Assembly: GCA_023653785.1 (NCBI GenBank)
Contig: JAMKCH010012581.1
Coordinates: 1-64,000, forward strand
Origin: Ophioderma brevispina
Lineage: Eukaryota > Echinodermata > Ophiuroidea > Amphilepidida > Ophiodermatidae
DNA length: 64,000 bases
Reading direction: 5' to 3'
Positions 11,739-24,244 of the stretch are shown one piece after another; the first letter of the stretch is position 1, and every line of letters starts with the position of its first letter. The notes under the pieces were generated by a model. That model searched no databases, was not told where the DNA came from, and saw only the letters and a list, made by a program, of their open reading frames with translations. The position numbers and the translations under genes are program-made.

Positions 11739-12850
11739 CCATGGTGAACCTTCATAACCTCATGTGACCTTGCATGACCCCGTGTGACCTTGTAAACCCC
11801 TCAAATGACCTTTGTGACCTCATGGGACCAATGGGTGACCTCATGGGACCATGGTGACCTCGTGTGAACATGGTGACCTCGTGTGACCATGGGACCTCGT
11901 GTGACCATGGTGACCTCTCATGGACCCGAAGCGCTGGTTCCCTCATTGTACCAAGGTTCTTGGCGACCTCCTGTCCCTTTGGGTCCCATTTACAAGTCAG
12001 TTGCATCGGGGATGGATTGGGTTGGCTTATTTCGTGTCCCAAGAGGGGGGTTGGGTGTGGGGTCGGGGAGGGGCACAAGTAGGGTTTCATCGGAGGGTGA
12101 CCTTGGTGACCCCATGTGACCTTTGTGGGTGGAAGTTGCGGGCTGGGTGGGTGTGCACACCAGGGAGTGGGGGCAGGGTGGGGTAAACATCGGGGGTGGG
12201 AGTGACCCCATGTGACCTTCATGACCCGGTGGTGACCTTTGTGACGCTCATATGACCTTGGAACCCCATGTGACCTCATGGGAACCATGGTGCCCTCGTG
12301 TGGCCATGGTGAACCTGGTGACCCCATGTGACCTAATGTGACCCGGGTGACCTCAGGGGACCCTGGTGACCTCATGTGACCCTGGTGCCCATGTTGACCC
12401 CTGGTGACCTCATGGGACCCTGGTGACCTCCTGGGACCCTGTTTGACCTCATGGACCTTGTCGACCCTCCTGTCACCTTTGGTCCCATTTACAAGTCAAG
12501 TGCATCGGGAGGGGTTGGGTGGGCTTTCGCGAGGAGGGTGGGGTTGTGTCGGGGGGGCACAGTGCATCGGAGGGTGACCTTGGTGACCCCCATGGACCTT
12601 TGTGGCTATGTGCCTTGTCACCCACATGACCTCATGTGACCGCCTTGTGTTACCCAGTTGTTGTTACCTTGGTGTCCTCATGTTACCTTGGTAACCTCAT
12701 GTGACCTTGGTGACCTCATGTGACCCTTGGTGCACCTCCATGTGACCTTGGTGAACTCATGTGACCTTGTTGACCTCATTTGACCCTGTGGGTGACCTAA
12801 TGTGACCATCCATGATGACTTGTGGACCTCATGTTACCCTTGGTGACTCA
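11739..12850. repeat. TGACCT-rich minisatellite with higher-order structure
   Basis: Dense repetition of TGACCT, spaced by TGG, CATG or similar, gives a basic unit near TGACCTTGGTGACCTCATG. Superimposed is a longer unit of about 450-500 bp. A G-rich spacer carrying GGTCCCATTTACAAGTCA and GCATCGG recurs at about 11981-12130 and 12481-12605. Open frames of 200 codons on the minus strand simply reflect the short period and should not be annotated as protein. The spacing creates many direct repeats of the nuclear-receptor half-site AGGTCA on the minus strand. Confidence 0.85.
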
Positions 12851-12869
12851 TTGACCTTTGCCCATTCCA

Positions 12870-13510
12870 CAACCGGGACGAACAGACACACCAATGGTCC
12901 AACTACCATGGATGTATGTTTTTTGTAAATTGACACAGAAATTCACTGCATACTTTCCTCAAACAAGTTAATAGTAACTGAACAAATATGGCACTGGTTT
13001 TTTAACATATACCAAAAGTTCACCAAGGGGGTGAAAATTGAAGTACATTGTAGAGTCTTTTCATATACTGTTTTTTACTTAGACAACCATATTTTTATGA
13101 AAAGCAATGTTTTTGAGGCTTTAATCGTACTTGATTATATGTTCAGATATACCGTAGAGCATGTGACCTCCATTTTTCTATTAAACGCCTTTCATTAATA
13201 AGAAGACCACTTTCAAGTTGATATTGCTCTTGCTTTTGGCATATTGGTACCCAAAATAATTATAGGGGGGACACATCAACAATAAGGTCGATTTAATGCC
13301 AAATTTCATGTTCCTTTGGTCACTAGAAAAAATTTTAGGGCCAAAAGTGAATGCTAAAATCCACATATTCACTGGTTTTGACATCTAAAAGTTTGTCTGA
13401 AAAATTTAAATCCTTGTAAATACGTCCTATGGTGCATACAACCAACTGAAGTTAATTACTTAACCACATTTGGAAAAAACTCCTGAAATGAAATATTCTC
13501 TGCTGATCAT
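12870..13510. other. Non-coding AT-rich stretch
   Basis: No gene or repeat family is recognised between the minisatellite and the first copy of the GCGGACGTTAC motif. Confidence 0.4.
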
Positions 13511-13514
13511 TGCT

Positions 13515-15850
13515 GTGTTGCGGACGTGTTACATAATGTCAACAAAGCCTAAGTTTGCACTGTCTTTCAAGACATTTATGGTGTTATAAATAAAACTTTC
13601 AATGTTAGTTTTTGCAATGACTTTTTATGCAAACGAATATTTACAAAATACAAAAGGGAATGTTACAATGCCTATATGTATACAATATTTGATAATAAGT
13701 TCCAAATTAAATTTCCATATTATTAGCACGTAATGCATTTCTATTTCTCAATTTAAAGAAAAAAAATGAATAATTTTTTACTTTTAAACTTTTAAATTGT
13801 TAACTTAGCAACCATACAACAAACTCTAAGTAAATAACCCATGACAACCAACCTTTCAGCTCCCAAATTTTACAAATCAAATTTTATAACAATACAAGTT
13901 TGTTGCGGACGTTTTACATTTTTGTTGACTTCACACTGAATAGTGGCTGTTCCAAGATAGTTAACATTTTTGCAGATATCCCTTGTGTGTGTCCAAAACT
14001 TTTTACATATCAAATCTGACATGGAATGAAATATTGGTACTTTTACAGGACTCAAATCACAGTTAAATACCAGAATTGGTGTACTTAACCATACAAACAC
14101 AAAATTTGATGTTAATTGGAAGACCAATCTCCATATTGTAGAGTCCATGACGTTTAAGTGAAGGGTTTAATTTAATTACAACTTGTTAAATCAATGTACG
14201 AAATCTGTTAAGGTAATTTCTACTCAAAAAAACTTATTTTGGAATACACAATTACAATAATTTATTCGGTACCCCTTTGAGCTAATTTGGTGCTTAAAAT
14301 CTATAAAAAATAAAGGAAGTTTTTGAATGTTATTTTCACTAAATTGGTAATAGATTTTATATACTGCACCTGTTTAATTCTTAACCCTCAGAATTTAACA
14401 TTAGAGGTTCTTGGGACAATTATAAGTTATTCTTCTGCCCCTTTTCCTAATATTAACTGACATAGCAACTTTAGCATGGGACCATTAAAGTGGACAAGTG
14501 TAACGTCCCGCACATATTCTTATAGTTCCATTTTGGCTTTGTTGTATATTACTGTTTTTGTATTGTTTTTGTCTTAATTTCCTTTTTCTTAGCTTCTGAA
14601 TTTGTAGAATAAAAATTAAAACCAATTAAAATATCATTCAATATTCTTATAGCACTGATACTAGGTATGATCTGCTTGTCAGCATTCAAATGTACGTCCG
14701 CAACAAAAGCCGTGATTTCTACCTGTGAAAGAGTACTTTGCAGGTAAAGCAATGGAAAAAATAATTTAACTTTTAAATTGAAATAGGACTAACTTAAAAG
14801 TGCTGTTCTATATCAATGTCACATACCTCTATCATATGCCAAGTCATGACATATCATCATTATAAATGGTTAAAATTACAATTAAATAAATAAATGCATA
14901 TTGTTGTTCCTAAATTAACTAGAGATTGTTGTGTTTTAGTCTAAATTAATGGAAAATAGGTTACAATTAAATAATAGGTACAATATTGTCCAATTCCTGA
15001 GGAAGCCTTACTAAAGAAAACTCATCAACTAGCTTATTTTCCGTCAAGCATTGACATCAAGTAACGTCCAAACACATTTTTGCAAACTAAACTTTAAATA
15101 GTAAAAGGTAAGTAAAATTAAGTTTTAAAAGAAAGTTTTGCTCTTATTATGTTATTCATTGGTAAATTAACAAATAGAGATGTCTTCTTTGATTTACTTC
15201 TCATATAAGAAAAACCTTGTTATTGTGTTGCGGACGTTACTAGTGGTTTGCGGACGTTACAAGAGTGTTAACGGAAAAATGTAACAGCATCATACAGGGA
15301 AAAAATAAAAAAGATGGGAAAGTGTTGCCTGGTCTGTGGGAAGTGTGTTAGAGGCACTGTTAAGTTTAAATTATACAAATTAAAATTTATGAGTTAATTA
15401 CTGTTGCCTAGGCAAACAGAATGTAATGTTGCGGATGTTACAAAAATGTTGACGGAAATTTTTCTTTTTTTATAAGTGCCATCTGATTTTAAAAAATAAT
15501 TCGATATCAGAATTTATTTGTTTCATTATCTGGTATAGATGAAACTATTTCTACATGCTAGCAATTAATGCACCTTGCTCTAATTTAAGGGCAATGCTTC
15601 GGTAAACAAAGGTTTTTTTGAATGTGTGGAAAATTGTTGACGGACAATGTAACGTCCGCAACATCATTTTTGATTGACCACCTCATTAGAACAAGGACAC
15701 ATGGTTGGGAGTCCACTATATTCTGAAAAGATCTAACATTGGACAGATTGCTATATATGAAATATGAATATCACATGTTTTTTCTTTGTTGCAAATGGCA
15801 GGTAATCAATTTGTTCTATTTGCTAGGTTGACAAAATATCCGTCAACATG
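13515..15850. repeat. Scattered TTGCGGACGTTAC motif, both orientations
   Basis: TTGCGGACGT(N)TTAC or a close variant occurs on plus at about 13517, 13902, 15227, 15247 and 15428. Its complement occurs at about 14499, 14691, 15061 and 15648. Several copies are followed within 5-12 bases by GTTGACGG or GTTAACGG (15268, 15448, and 15636 and 15836 on the other strand). The DNA in between is AT-rich and unalike, so this is not a simple tandem array. No known family or binding site was recognised. Confidence 0.7.
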
Positions 15851-16610
15851 TTTGCTGTTTTAAGCATGTCCCATCACACACTGGAAGGAATCACCCAAAC
15901 TTTATTAAGCTATGTGATCTTAAGCTAGGGTCTATACTTCATTATACATCACAAAATAATTCAACTTGCTGATACACATTTTTGTGTGGGGCTCCTCAAA
16001 GTGTCATTAAGCTTTTTTGTATATTTTAAAAACCAGCCTATATTAGGTATATGTACAGTGTTGTAGGATGTACTTATATTGCTTTTCTTCATGCTCAACG
16101 AATTTTGAAACCTCAATCAATATCTTTATACTATTGGTTTATTCTTAGTCTTGTCAATCACATGATGTTCAGAGACGTTTTGATAACATTGGTTGCTCCA
16201 TTGGCTTAGAATATAGTGACACTTTTCACTAGGCACTACCATTTTTTCACTGTGTAGGGGTCCCTTCCCGAACCTTCAGTATAATCGTCTTGGCCTGAGT
16301 GGACTATTTGTCCAAGCACTGTGTAACTGGCATGAAAGATTTTAGTTGGACAATATGGCATATAGGATTACAACACACGAGTTTTTGGGGGACAAACCCC
16401 ATGTTTTTTAACTATTAAATCACAGTACAAAATGTAAGGTTCTGCTTTTTTTACTTTGTGTCAAACATCTAATAATCGGGATGAATTCATTATTCTGCCA
16501 CCTAGATCCACCACGCCAGTTTATTCTTTGTAGTCTGCAAAATTCATAGGAAGAGGCCACAATATAAATTATTTCCAATCAATCAAATCAATCATGGCCA
16601 TGTCCTTCCA
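15851..16610. other. Non-coding stretch
   Basis: AT-rich DNA without recognisable genes or repeats. Confidence 0.4.
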
Positions 16611-16619
16611 TAGTCCATG

Positions 16620-17030
16620 ATGGTCATAGACATGACTACTTAAGAGGGAGTGGATCGGTATTTAAGGGTGGTGGAATAAGTAGGAACGGGTTAGGAAATG
16701 GTCGATTCGGGTGTGTTACGAATGAGTGGTGGAAACATGAGGGTGTTGCCCCTGAGACTAAGGAGGGTGTTAGGATGGATGGGTGTTGGGAATGGGGTTA
16801 GGATGTTTAAGAAAGGGGAGATATTGGGGAGGGGATATATGGGGGAGGAAAGGGAGAGAGATATTAGGTAGGAGTAGGTGGGATGTTGGTGGGTACATAG
16901 GATGTTGAAAGGGGTGGTAAGTGGGATCGGATGATGGGGATGTAGTACATGGATGTTGGGGAAGGGGTAGATGGGTTGTTGAAAGATGGGAAAGGTGGAT
17001 GTGGGGATAGTAGAGGCGGTAAGGTGGTTT
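16620..17030 (+). repeat. G-rich, C-poor low-complexity tract
   Basis: Irregular repetition of GGATGTTGGG, GGGGTTAGG and GGAGGGGATAT-like words gives strong strand asymmetry. Many G-runs of three or more occur close together, so G-quadruplex formation is possible. The 64-codon frame at 16949-17143 is a by-product of this composition. Confidence 0.6.
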
Positions 17031-17327
17031 CCAACATTATTTTTTTTGCTTCTGCTGTAGATACAAGATTATGTGACCTACTTAGATACCTGAATGTGCT
17101 ACATCAGGGTTGGCACCACATAATATCAAAATTCAGAATTTAAACAGGTTTTAAAAGCAATACATTGCATTATTTTTTTTTAACTAATGAGTTAATCATG
17201 TCATTTTTCCCCCTCCTAAGCTGCGCCCACCCCTGTGTATAAAATGTGCGCGAGGGTTACGAATCGTGATGCTCGTATCTTATATTTTTCATGGTGAGTA
17301 GCTTTCTAATGTGGCTGAATGAATTAA

Positions 17328-17775
17328 TAGATAAGCGTCACTGGCACATTTTCCGAAAAAATAAAATTCTTCAATTTGCTCGCCAAATGGTAGTCTAGGC
17401 CATTGGAGAATAAAGACATATTAAACACATAAAATAACATACCCAAAAACGGGGCATTAATAAGAGGCTAAAGACATCTAGGGAATTTGTAGGCTAACTT
17501 TTAATTTGCATAACTTTAATCAAAGGTCACAGACCGTCAAGCAAGGTGCATGCTGGGGAATCAACTACGGCGTGGGTTTAACTCATCCTCCTGTCTGCTG
17601 AATTAATGTCGCAGCGATATCAATTGTAAAAATCGTTCGGTTTACCAGTAAGCGCGCGATTTGGGCTTAATAATTTCAGGTGAGGGTTAAGAAATACACT
17701 ACGCCTTTACAACCCTGCAAAATACATTGTGACAAATCTAGAGGGAGCACTATTTTTAAATGTGCCAGTGTCTCT
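17328..17775. mobile_element. TTAA-flanked MITE candidate
   Basis: The ends share inverted CACTGGCACATTT (plus strand near 17339, complement AAATGTGCCAGTG near 17758). TTAA sits just outside each end, at 17324-17327 and 17776-17779, as expected for piggyBac-type target duplications. The left terminus has several extra bases before the repeat. No transposase is present, about 450 bp. Confidence 0.4.
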
Positions 17776-17779
17776 TTAA

Positions 17780-18609
17780 CATTTTACAATTGATCATATT
17801 TGAATTAGTTATTTAGTTATAGTTAACACTGTTGTTATAGTTCATTACTATTCAGATTTGACAATGTTATTAGTTACAATGCCAAGCAGGGTTAAATTGG
17901 GAATCCAATCACCTTTTGCTTTTAATTTGACGGGGTAACATTTGATTATGATTTTCATATACGTTAATATTATTTGAGGCCAATGACCTTCAACCCCATG
18001 AAAATGAAATTTCACCACCACCGCCCAAGCTCACTTTTTGGTAAACTGTGCAATATACCTCCCAGAAATCAAGTGAAAATCTTGAATTTTTTCACAGATT
18101 GTTGAGATGTGTTTAATTTAGGGTTACTAAAGGTGAAGCTATTTTGGTTCATTGTGCTTTCATCGTTCATTGGTTGTATTAGCTTGCGGCGTACACGGCA
18201 ACACTCCATCACCATGAAAAGGAAATGACGTACGGAAATAGTACCATTAGTACTAACTTTTGGAGACAGTCTGTCAAATTTTGACAGAAAAGTACTTTTG
18301 GCAAAATTGAATCTACTCTAAAGATTTCTCATATTAACCCTTTTATGCATCCATCGTTGACACTGACAGCGAACGTCCCCCCTTCCCGATGGGGACTGTG
18401 CCTGTTTTTATAGCAATGCTCAGGGGCGAAAGGAGGGGCAGCAAGTTGTACCACCGTATTATTCGAATGGTTGTTATTAATATAATTTTTAAAGGTTAAA
18501 TATTATGATTTGTTGGTTTGATAGTCTTAGTTCCCAAAAACATACATGAAATCACATCGACCCAAACACAAAAACATTTTGAAGAATAAGCAGGAAAACC
18601 CATTTAGCC
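17780..18609. other. Non-coding stretch
   Basis: No gene or repeat is recognised. Confidence 0.4.
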
Positions 18610-18915
18610 TCAGAAACCTACCCTTAAAAAGTTATGTTTACAGGAAATCAATATGATAAAACTTCTTAAAACGACAAAAAACAAGACAAGACAAGGACGA
18701 GGCTCAAGATTATTAAAGTAGATTGCGAAAATGTAGTTACAGATCGATGGATCTTTTATAAAAATTGGGCAGTTGAATTCCAAAAAAGAGACCAGTTTTT
18801 TGAATGGCGTGGTCAGCAAAACATTTCTTATCATTGTCAAGTTGAAGTCATTTGGAGTGTCTTGTATGGAAGTCGTGAAATCAGATCGCTTGTGTGAAAA
18901 TATTTTATAGATCAT
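18610..18915 (-). CDS. Candidate exon, unrecognised
   Basis: A 101-codon minus-strand frame contains SIQDTPNDFNLTMIRNVLL and SFLEFNCPIFIKDP, with an acceptor-like TTTTCACACAAG in front. The alternation of Asn/Asp turns and hydrophobic strands could be beta-helix, but no diagnostic NNT or NWWGT is present. It lies on the right strand and in the right interval for the host gene. A chance frame is equally likely. Confidence 0.2.
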   Translation of the reverse strand: MIYKIFSHKRSDFTTSIQDTPNDFNLTMIRNVLLTTPFKKLVSFLEFNCPIFIKDPSICNYIFAIYFNNLEPRPCLVLFFVVLRSFIILISCKHNFLRVGF

Positions 18916-19500
18916 TTATAGAAAATCTTAAACTTCCAGTGTATGCATATCTGTAAAGTTGTCATGTTTGTTGTTATTGGTAAAGAGCCATGGCTCGATC
19001 GCTAATAGCTCGTCACCAGAACTCCAGATTTTACAGGATGTGGTCAAAATTTTGGTATTAGAGAAACTACTATAGATTTCTCATTACCCTGTGAAATCTA
19101 GGGCCAAAGGATGTTTGGCTTAGATGTTATGAGAGAAAATGCACCCCATTTATTAGACCAAATTAATTTTACACGGTACTCTAAGGAGCTGTAAAATGTA
19201 CAGTGAGCTAAACTCTATGTTAGTAAGCTGACCTAGATATGAGCGAGGTGGGAAGTCGATGCATAGTGGTGTAAACTCGCCATGTGCACTATAAAAACGC
19301 TGTTTAAAAAACTTCTGGACAAACTGGGTTAGATGGGTTAACGTTAATAGCATTTAAGCACAACGCTTGTCGTTTCGTATTTAAACATCTTCAAACACAA
19401 GTTTTGGATTAAATGCTAAACGTTAACCCATGTAAACACAAGTCTTCTCCAGAATTCTTAAACGCGTTTTTTAGAGTTGTTGTAGAGGTGATCTCGATAT

Positions 19501-19520
19501 CCCCCGGGGGGGGGGGGGGG
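19501..19520. repeat. C5-G15 homopolymer junction
   Basis: Five C bases are followed by fifteen G bases. Short inverted matches flank it (GAGGTGATCTCGATAT on the left, AATCGAGATCAACC on the right). It is a likely site of sequencing error. Confidence 0.6.
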
Positions 19521-19552
19521 CATGCCAACTTAACAGTGAATTCAAATCGAGA

Positions 19553-19777
19553 TCAACCATCCGGCGTAACCTGGAGTGCTGTCTTTTCCAAAGAATTAAC
19601 GCGTTTAGGAGGGCAACCCTTACGACACATCGACATAGAATTGACGCACGGACTATAGCAGGTCACGACTTTCCGTATGGAAATTACACTGTTTTTTTCA
19701 GAGGGTATATTCACTACGGATTCTGAGTCAATATTTTTTTCCAAAATTATCATGATATTACTAAGATTTATGAACAA
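19553..19777 (-). CDS. Candidate exon of the beta-helix gene
   Basis: A 74-codon minus-strand frame carries SESVVNIPSEKNSVISIRK, a beta-helix-like strand-turn-strand pattern, then a cysteine-rich stretch (CYSPCVNSMSMCRKGCP). It lies between the 20.83 kb exon and the 9 kb block on the same strand. Splice sites are not clear. It could be a chance frame. Confidence 0.27.
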   Translation of the reverse strand: MFINLSNIMIILEKNIDSESVVNIPSEKNSVISIRKVVTCYSPCVNSMSMCRKGCPPKRVNSLEKTALQVTPDG

Positions 19778-19799
19778 AGGTTTAGGAGATGGGAACCAG

Positions 19800-20826
19800 G
19801 CGGGGGGGATGGCGGAGAAAATGCACGTGAGGATTCCCTAAATACCGTTTTTGGAAATCCCAAATGCCCAAATCGAGGCAGATCATGTCCACCCCCGGCT
19901 ATTTTTCTTGTTAGACCCTTGGAGCAATTCCCCCCTCCCCAGGGCAGGGGGCCGCCCGCTCCGTGCCCGCTCCGTGATTTTTTGAGAAGGGCATTTAAAG
20001 CAGTTAGGACGTTAGAATATTACTGGATTATGTACCCAGCGTTCCATAAACATCATCATTAGAAACAATGTATCCCAATAACGATTGCTTAGCAATGTAA
20101 TAGTGATTTCCTGAAAAAACAAATCAAAAAATGGTTATAATCTATATCGTCGCCCACATCACATACTGGCATATTTTACAAAACACGTTTTCCGAGAAAA
20201 AACCACAATTCAAAATCTACGCGACATTTCATGTCTATACGAGTAAAAACGACGGATAAAAGAACACTCTATACTTTACTGTTTTGAAGAAAACATTTTA
20301 AGTCCAATATAAACCATAAATCCAACTAAAAACTGCGCTTTAATTATCTTAATTAGGCTACAAAGTTATAAGTTGTATTGTGAAATAACAAATAATGTAT
20401 ATTGCAAAAATACGAGCATATTACACCGTTGTTGTTCAATTACGTAAAATAGATCACTATGTGAAAAGCTTGTTTACGAAATTACGAGGAAAATACGTCA
20501 AAATAGATCTGTATGTGAAATCGTTATTTTGGGATACGCAAATTTTTTTTTTTTAATGCAGTTTTTTAAAACACGTGTAAATGAATGGCGATTTTTTTAA
20601 AATACTGACAGTATGGAAATACGGATATAAGGTTTGAGGAAAATGACAAACATCTGTAATTATAAACTAAGCATTAGCATCCTCACATTTTGAAACTTTG
20701 TGGATGGCAAGAACTCGATGAACTATGCAAGTAGGCGAATTTCGCAAAAACCTCAAAAATGTGAAATACGACAGTATGGATTGAGGGGCGGACGATATAT
20801 GGAAGCTGGAGGGTTTCTTTACTTAC
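19800..20826. other. Non-coding stretch, probable intron
   Basis: It includes a GC-rich patch (about 19900-19975, GCTCCGTGCCC repeated). It also has two copies of a TACGT-AAAATAGATC-TATGTGAAA word about 53 bases apart near 20441 and 20494. I see no exon. Confidence 0.4.
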
Positions 20827-21052
20827 CATCAATGATTTTCACAAACAAGTGAAAGTTGTAGTCACGTAAAGGATAGAGGGATTGATGCTTGTATAATCAT
20901 TGTCGGTGTGTTTTGAAACCACGGATTTTCATCTATAACGTTTCTCAAAAAGAAGTAATCTGCCATTAGGCATTCGTAAATCGTTGAGTTCGTGTCAGGA
21001 GAATCGTAAGGAGAAACGCCTCCAATGTGACAGTTTACATTTCTATTGGTGA
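20827..21052 (-). CDS. Internal exon of the beta-helix/SRCR gene
   Basis: Splice sites are strong on both sides: acceptor GGTGTTTTTACAG before 21052 and donor GATG-GTAAGTAAAG after 20827. The frame stays open from the acceptor (VTNRNVNCHIGGVSPYD, NSTIYECLMADYFFLRNVID, ENPWFQNTPTMIIQASIPL). A one-base frame change is then needed to reach the donor. It follows the SRCR exon, whose donor lies at 21538. I do not recognise a named domain here. Assignment to the gene rests on splice sites, strand and position. Confidence 0.5.
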
Positions 21053-21537
21053 CTGTAAAAACACCATTACAATACAATTTCAGTTAGGGGAGGAGACAAT
21101 ATAAGAAAATATTCCGTATTAAGTGTTTCGTTAAGGTTACACGCCGATAGCTTTTGGAAGGTGCAAAATTGTCAATAGATCTCATAGGTATAACGTTGGT
21201 GCTGGCATAATTTCCTCATAAACAGTTCAGGAAACATTCCAATTTGTCAGCACGAATCCGGCCACCGAATAACCGAATAAATGTAAGATCCGTAGGTGCT
21301 TGAGATGCAGTATCTAATTGAAATGAAATGACGGGCCGTATAAGTCAAGGCAAAGTGGGTCGACATTATGAAGCTTTGAGCTGCGTTTGGTGAAAAATAT
21401 CAATAGCTTTAATATCGGGATGGTGGAAAACTGAAGGTATATTGCGCCGTCGCTCTTTACTCTGTCGAACTGTGAACATATATAGACTGCGTCTGTAAGT
21501 TTCTAAAGAAACGGAGGCACACAACGCGTTTACTTAC
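21053..21537 (-). other. Intron
   Basis: It is bounded by donor CCC-GTAAGTAAAC (GT at 21536-21537) and acceptor TTTTTACAG (AG at 21053-21054) on the minus strand. Nothing else is seen inside. Confidence 0.5.
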
Positions 21538-23295
21538 GGGAAACTTAATCTGAAACCAATGACGTGTGCACTCTATGTGACAAGAGCTGTATTATACTCC
21601 CACGGTGTGGAAGCACCGACGTTTTTATCACAATTATAAGATCGTTTTCGTGCCCTTGCATGAGTTGCAAATCAATATCGGACTGTTACTTGAGGTTGAT
21701 GGGACGGGAATCTGTAGCGACGACATTAAAAATCCCAAAGTTGGCGGCAAGCAACCCGGGCATTGTGGTGCCACTACTGTATGAAATGAATGCCACTCTC
21801 CAATAAACCCAAAGATAAGTTACCTTCCAGGGGTTATCTCCGTCTACCAACCGTATGATGATTTTGGGGTGAATTATGGATTAACTTCAAGTAGATTTTA
21901 TATTCGTTCTCTACTGCAGTAAAACTGTCCCTTGTACATATATTGCAGAATAAAAAAAACTTCAAGGTCACTCCTGGACAAATATTCAGTTGATAGGATT
22001 GTGGTACTATTATATCTCGATCTACATAAAGCTATCTTGTCGTATTGCATAGCCGTAACATTCTCAGTCATAATACCCCCAATCACTCTATCCCGTTAGG
22101 AAGGAATGGCAAGGAAAAAGACTGCTTGCGTTAGGACTGATAAATCATTAAGATCAGCAGACAACAGGAAAGGAAAGTATTCGGCCCTGGCAAATTCATA
22201 TCTATCCAATCCATCCCAAATCATCTCTTGGATTTGATATTCGTCTGTGGGTACCCCGCCCAAATTCAAATCTGCTTGTGATTTGGTGCCTCAAGTGTTT
22301 ACCAGGTATGATTAACTGCAATGGAAACAGTGGATTTTCAATAATATTGGATCTCATGAATTTGTTTGTCATATGAAATAACTGCGACGGGAATAAAGGT
22401 AACACAATACTTAAAAGTATACTATGGTAATGTTAAAATAGAACGTATTGTCGAGATTTTGAAACCTATCGGTCCCCTCCTACGTTCCGTATGGTTTCAT
22501 TCTAATATTCAAACAACAGAGCACGTATTGTTGACCATATATTATCTTCAAAGATAACGTCATCTACGGTGTTAGTATTTTGTTCCTCTAGCGACGATAT
22601 TATTGCAGAATTTTGGATGAAAGTGTTGTTCTCTATCAAAACGAACTGGTCTGCTGTATAGGAAATTTCATGTACGAACGTTGGTTCCTGTGTTTAATTT
22701 GTCCATTGATTGTGTTCTATTGTCACAACGGCTACTCCGTTGCAATGCCAGTGCAAACTCATCATCGCGCCAAATATGTTGTGGGATCTTTTGGCATTTC
22801 CGTATTTACCATATCGGGGGTAACTATCGCGAATGCAACCTCCGTAAGATGTAACCCTCCGTGCATTTGACTATTAATGGCAATGAAACCATCTCGACTT
22901 CCCTCTGTAATATTCACAGTCATCCGGCTGTAAAAAGATAGCAACACACCGTTATCTGTAAAGTGACCGTTAATGTAAGTTTATATACATGCGAATCTTG
23001 TCTTGTTGCGAAGTCAATACATTGCATTGTCCGTGTTAGATTGAAAATGCACGATTTTTTCTATATTGATTTCACCATAACTTTCGGGTATTTCAAAACC
23101 AATGCCTTTGTTATGCCGCTATAGTTGTTCGTTGCAGCATCACTTTTCCATACGTCAGTCCTAACATTGAATCGTTAATTCGATTATCTGTGACGTTGAA
23201 TCTTTAACATAGAGCCTCCACGTATCTCCCTTAACGTTACGCCTCCACTATTCCTTGCGATATGTTCGCCTTCGATTTCAAGTCATAGTCTAAAT
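21538..23295 (-). CDS. Beta-helix and SRCR coding block
   Basis: The block opens after acceptor TTTCTTAACCCTACAG (exon base 23295). In order on the minus strand: LDYD, then GEHIARNSGGVTLREIRGG, GIGFEIPESYGEINIEKIV, MTVNITEGSRDGFIAINSQ, VLIENNTFIQNSAIISS, VDDVIFEDNIW and the module end DEYQIQEMIWDGLDRYEFA followed by EYFPFLLSADL (about 22150-22256). Next comes a new helix start (VDRDIIVPQSYQLN, PGVTLKFF, about 21950-22020). An SRCR domain follows: IRLVDGDNPW (about 21835-21860), NARVACRQL (about 21740-21764), NSPILICNSCKGT (about 21653-21690) and YNCDKN. The donor is CCC-GTAAGTAAAC. Several single-base frame changes and a possible internal intron near 22.95 kb are unresolved. This is an extracellular adhesion-type module, as in bark beetle proteins. 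Confidence 0.65.
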
Positions 23296-24244
23296 CTGTA
23301 GGGTTAAGAAAGATGCAACATAATTATCTAGATAAGGGCTACAATGCAATAATGAAATAGACCCTTACTGAAATCACTTCCACAAATTTAAAATCGCTTG
23401 TGTTATATTTGTAAAAAATTGGAAAGGAACTAATTTTATTTTCCTTGTAAACTTCACTTCTCAACAAGATGCTGACATACTGCCAGCATTTTAACAAACT
23501 TCAAAGCAGCAGTCGAACCGCCCCAAAAAGACACAGAAGAAAAAAAGAAGACGACAAAAAAAAAAGAAAAAGGGCTTACAGACCATTGCTATTGTATATG
23601 TGCTAATCCTGCTAATCCACCTTTCTTGTTAGTCAATCTCTTTAATACAAGCCTGAAGTAAGGTCTGAATCCCGGTCTTAATGCTTTTGAATTGTGTCCA
23701 AAATATGCTAGATTACGGTAAATTCTGGCAGGATGTCACACATTGATTTTCCTTGGCATGAATTGCCACCGACTGCCACACCTCTTGCGTTTTTACGTTT
23801 TTTACGGATGTAAGACCCCAAATTTTTTTAATTTTGTGAAAGTGAATTTCATTAGAGGTCTATTTCATTATGTCCCGAATATTCGTATGCCATTGTGGCC
23901 TTTAAAGTCAGTACTTTAAATTGCCATCACTTTATACTTGTTATAAACGTTTTTGTCCCGAAATCATAATGTATGGTTTTTAAAGCTAGCGCACTGACGA
24001 CTGGTATTTCAGTAGTAAACCTGAAATGCAGACAATAAATGTTGACATGTACCGCAAAATGCAATCTCTATTCCTGTTTCAGAGAATTCTCATACATTTT
24101 CTACTAAATCCATGAAAGGCGGCTCAATTAAAATTGACTTTCTTGGATAATCTGTCAAAAGCTGTACCATTTTATATTTCACATCAGTTTCACAATCAAC
24201 CACAATCAGGAAAAATAGTTGCCACCTTGATAACATTATGGCCG
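23296..24244. other. Intron with dispersed repeat R2, copy 1
   Basis: About 23330-23700 resembles 55890-56260 in the same orientation (ACTGCCAGCATTTTA, ACCATTGCTAT, CTAATCCACCTTTC). A purine-rich insertion (about 23530-23575) interrupts it. No exon is seen. Confidence 0.45.
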
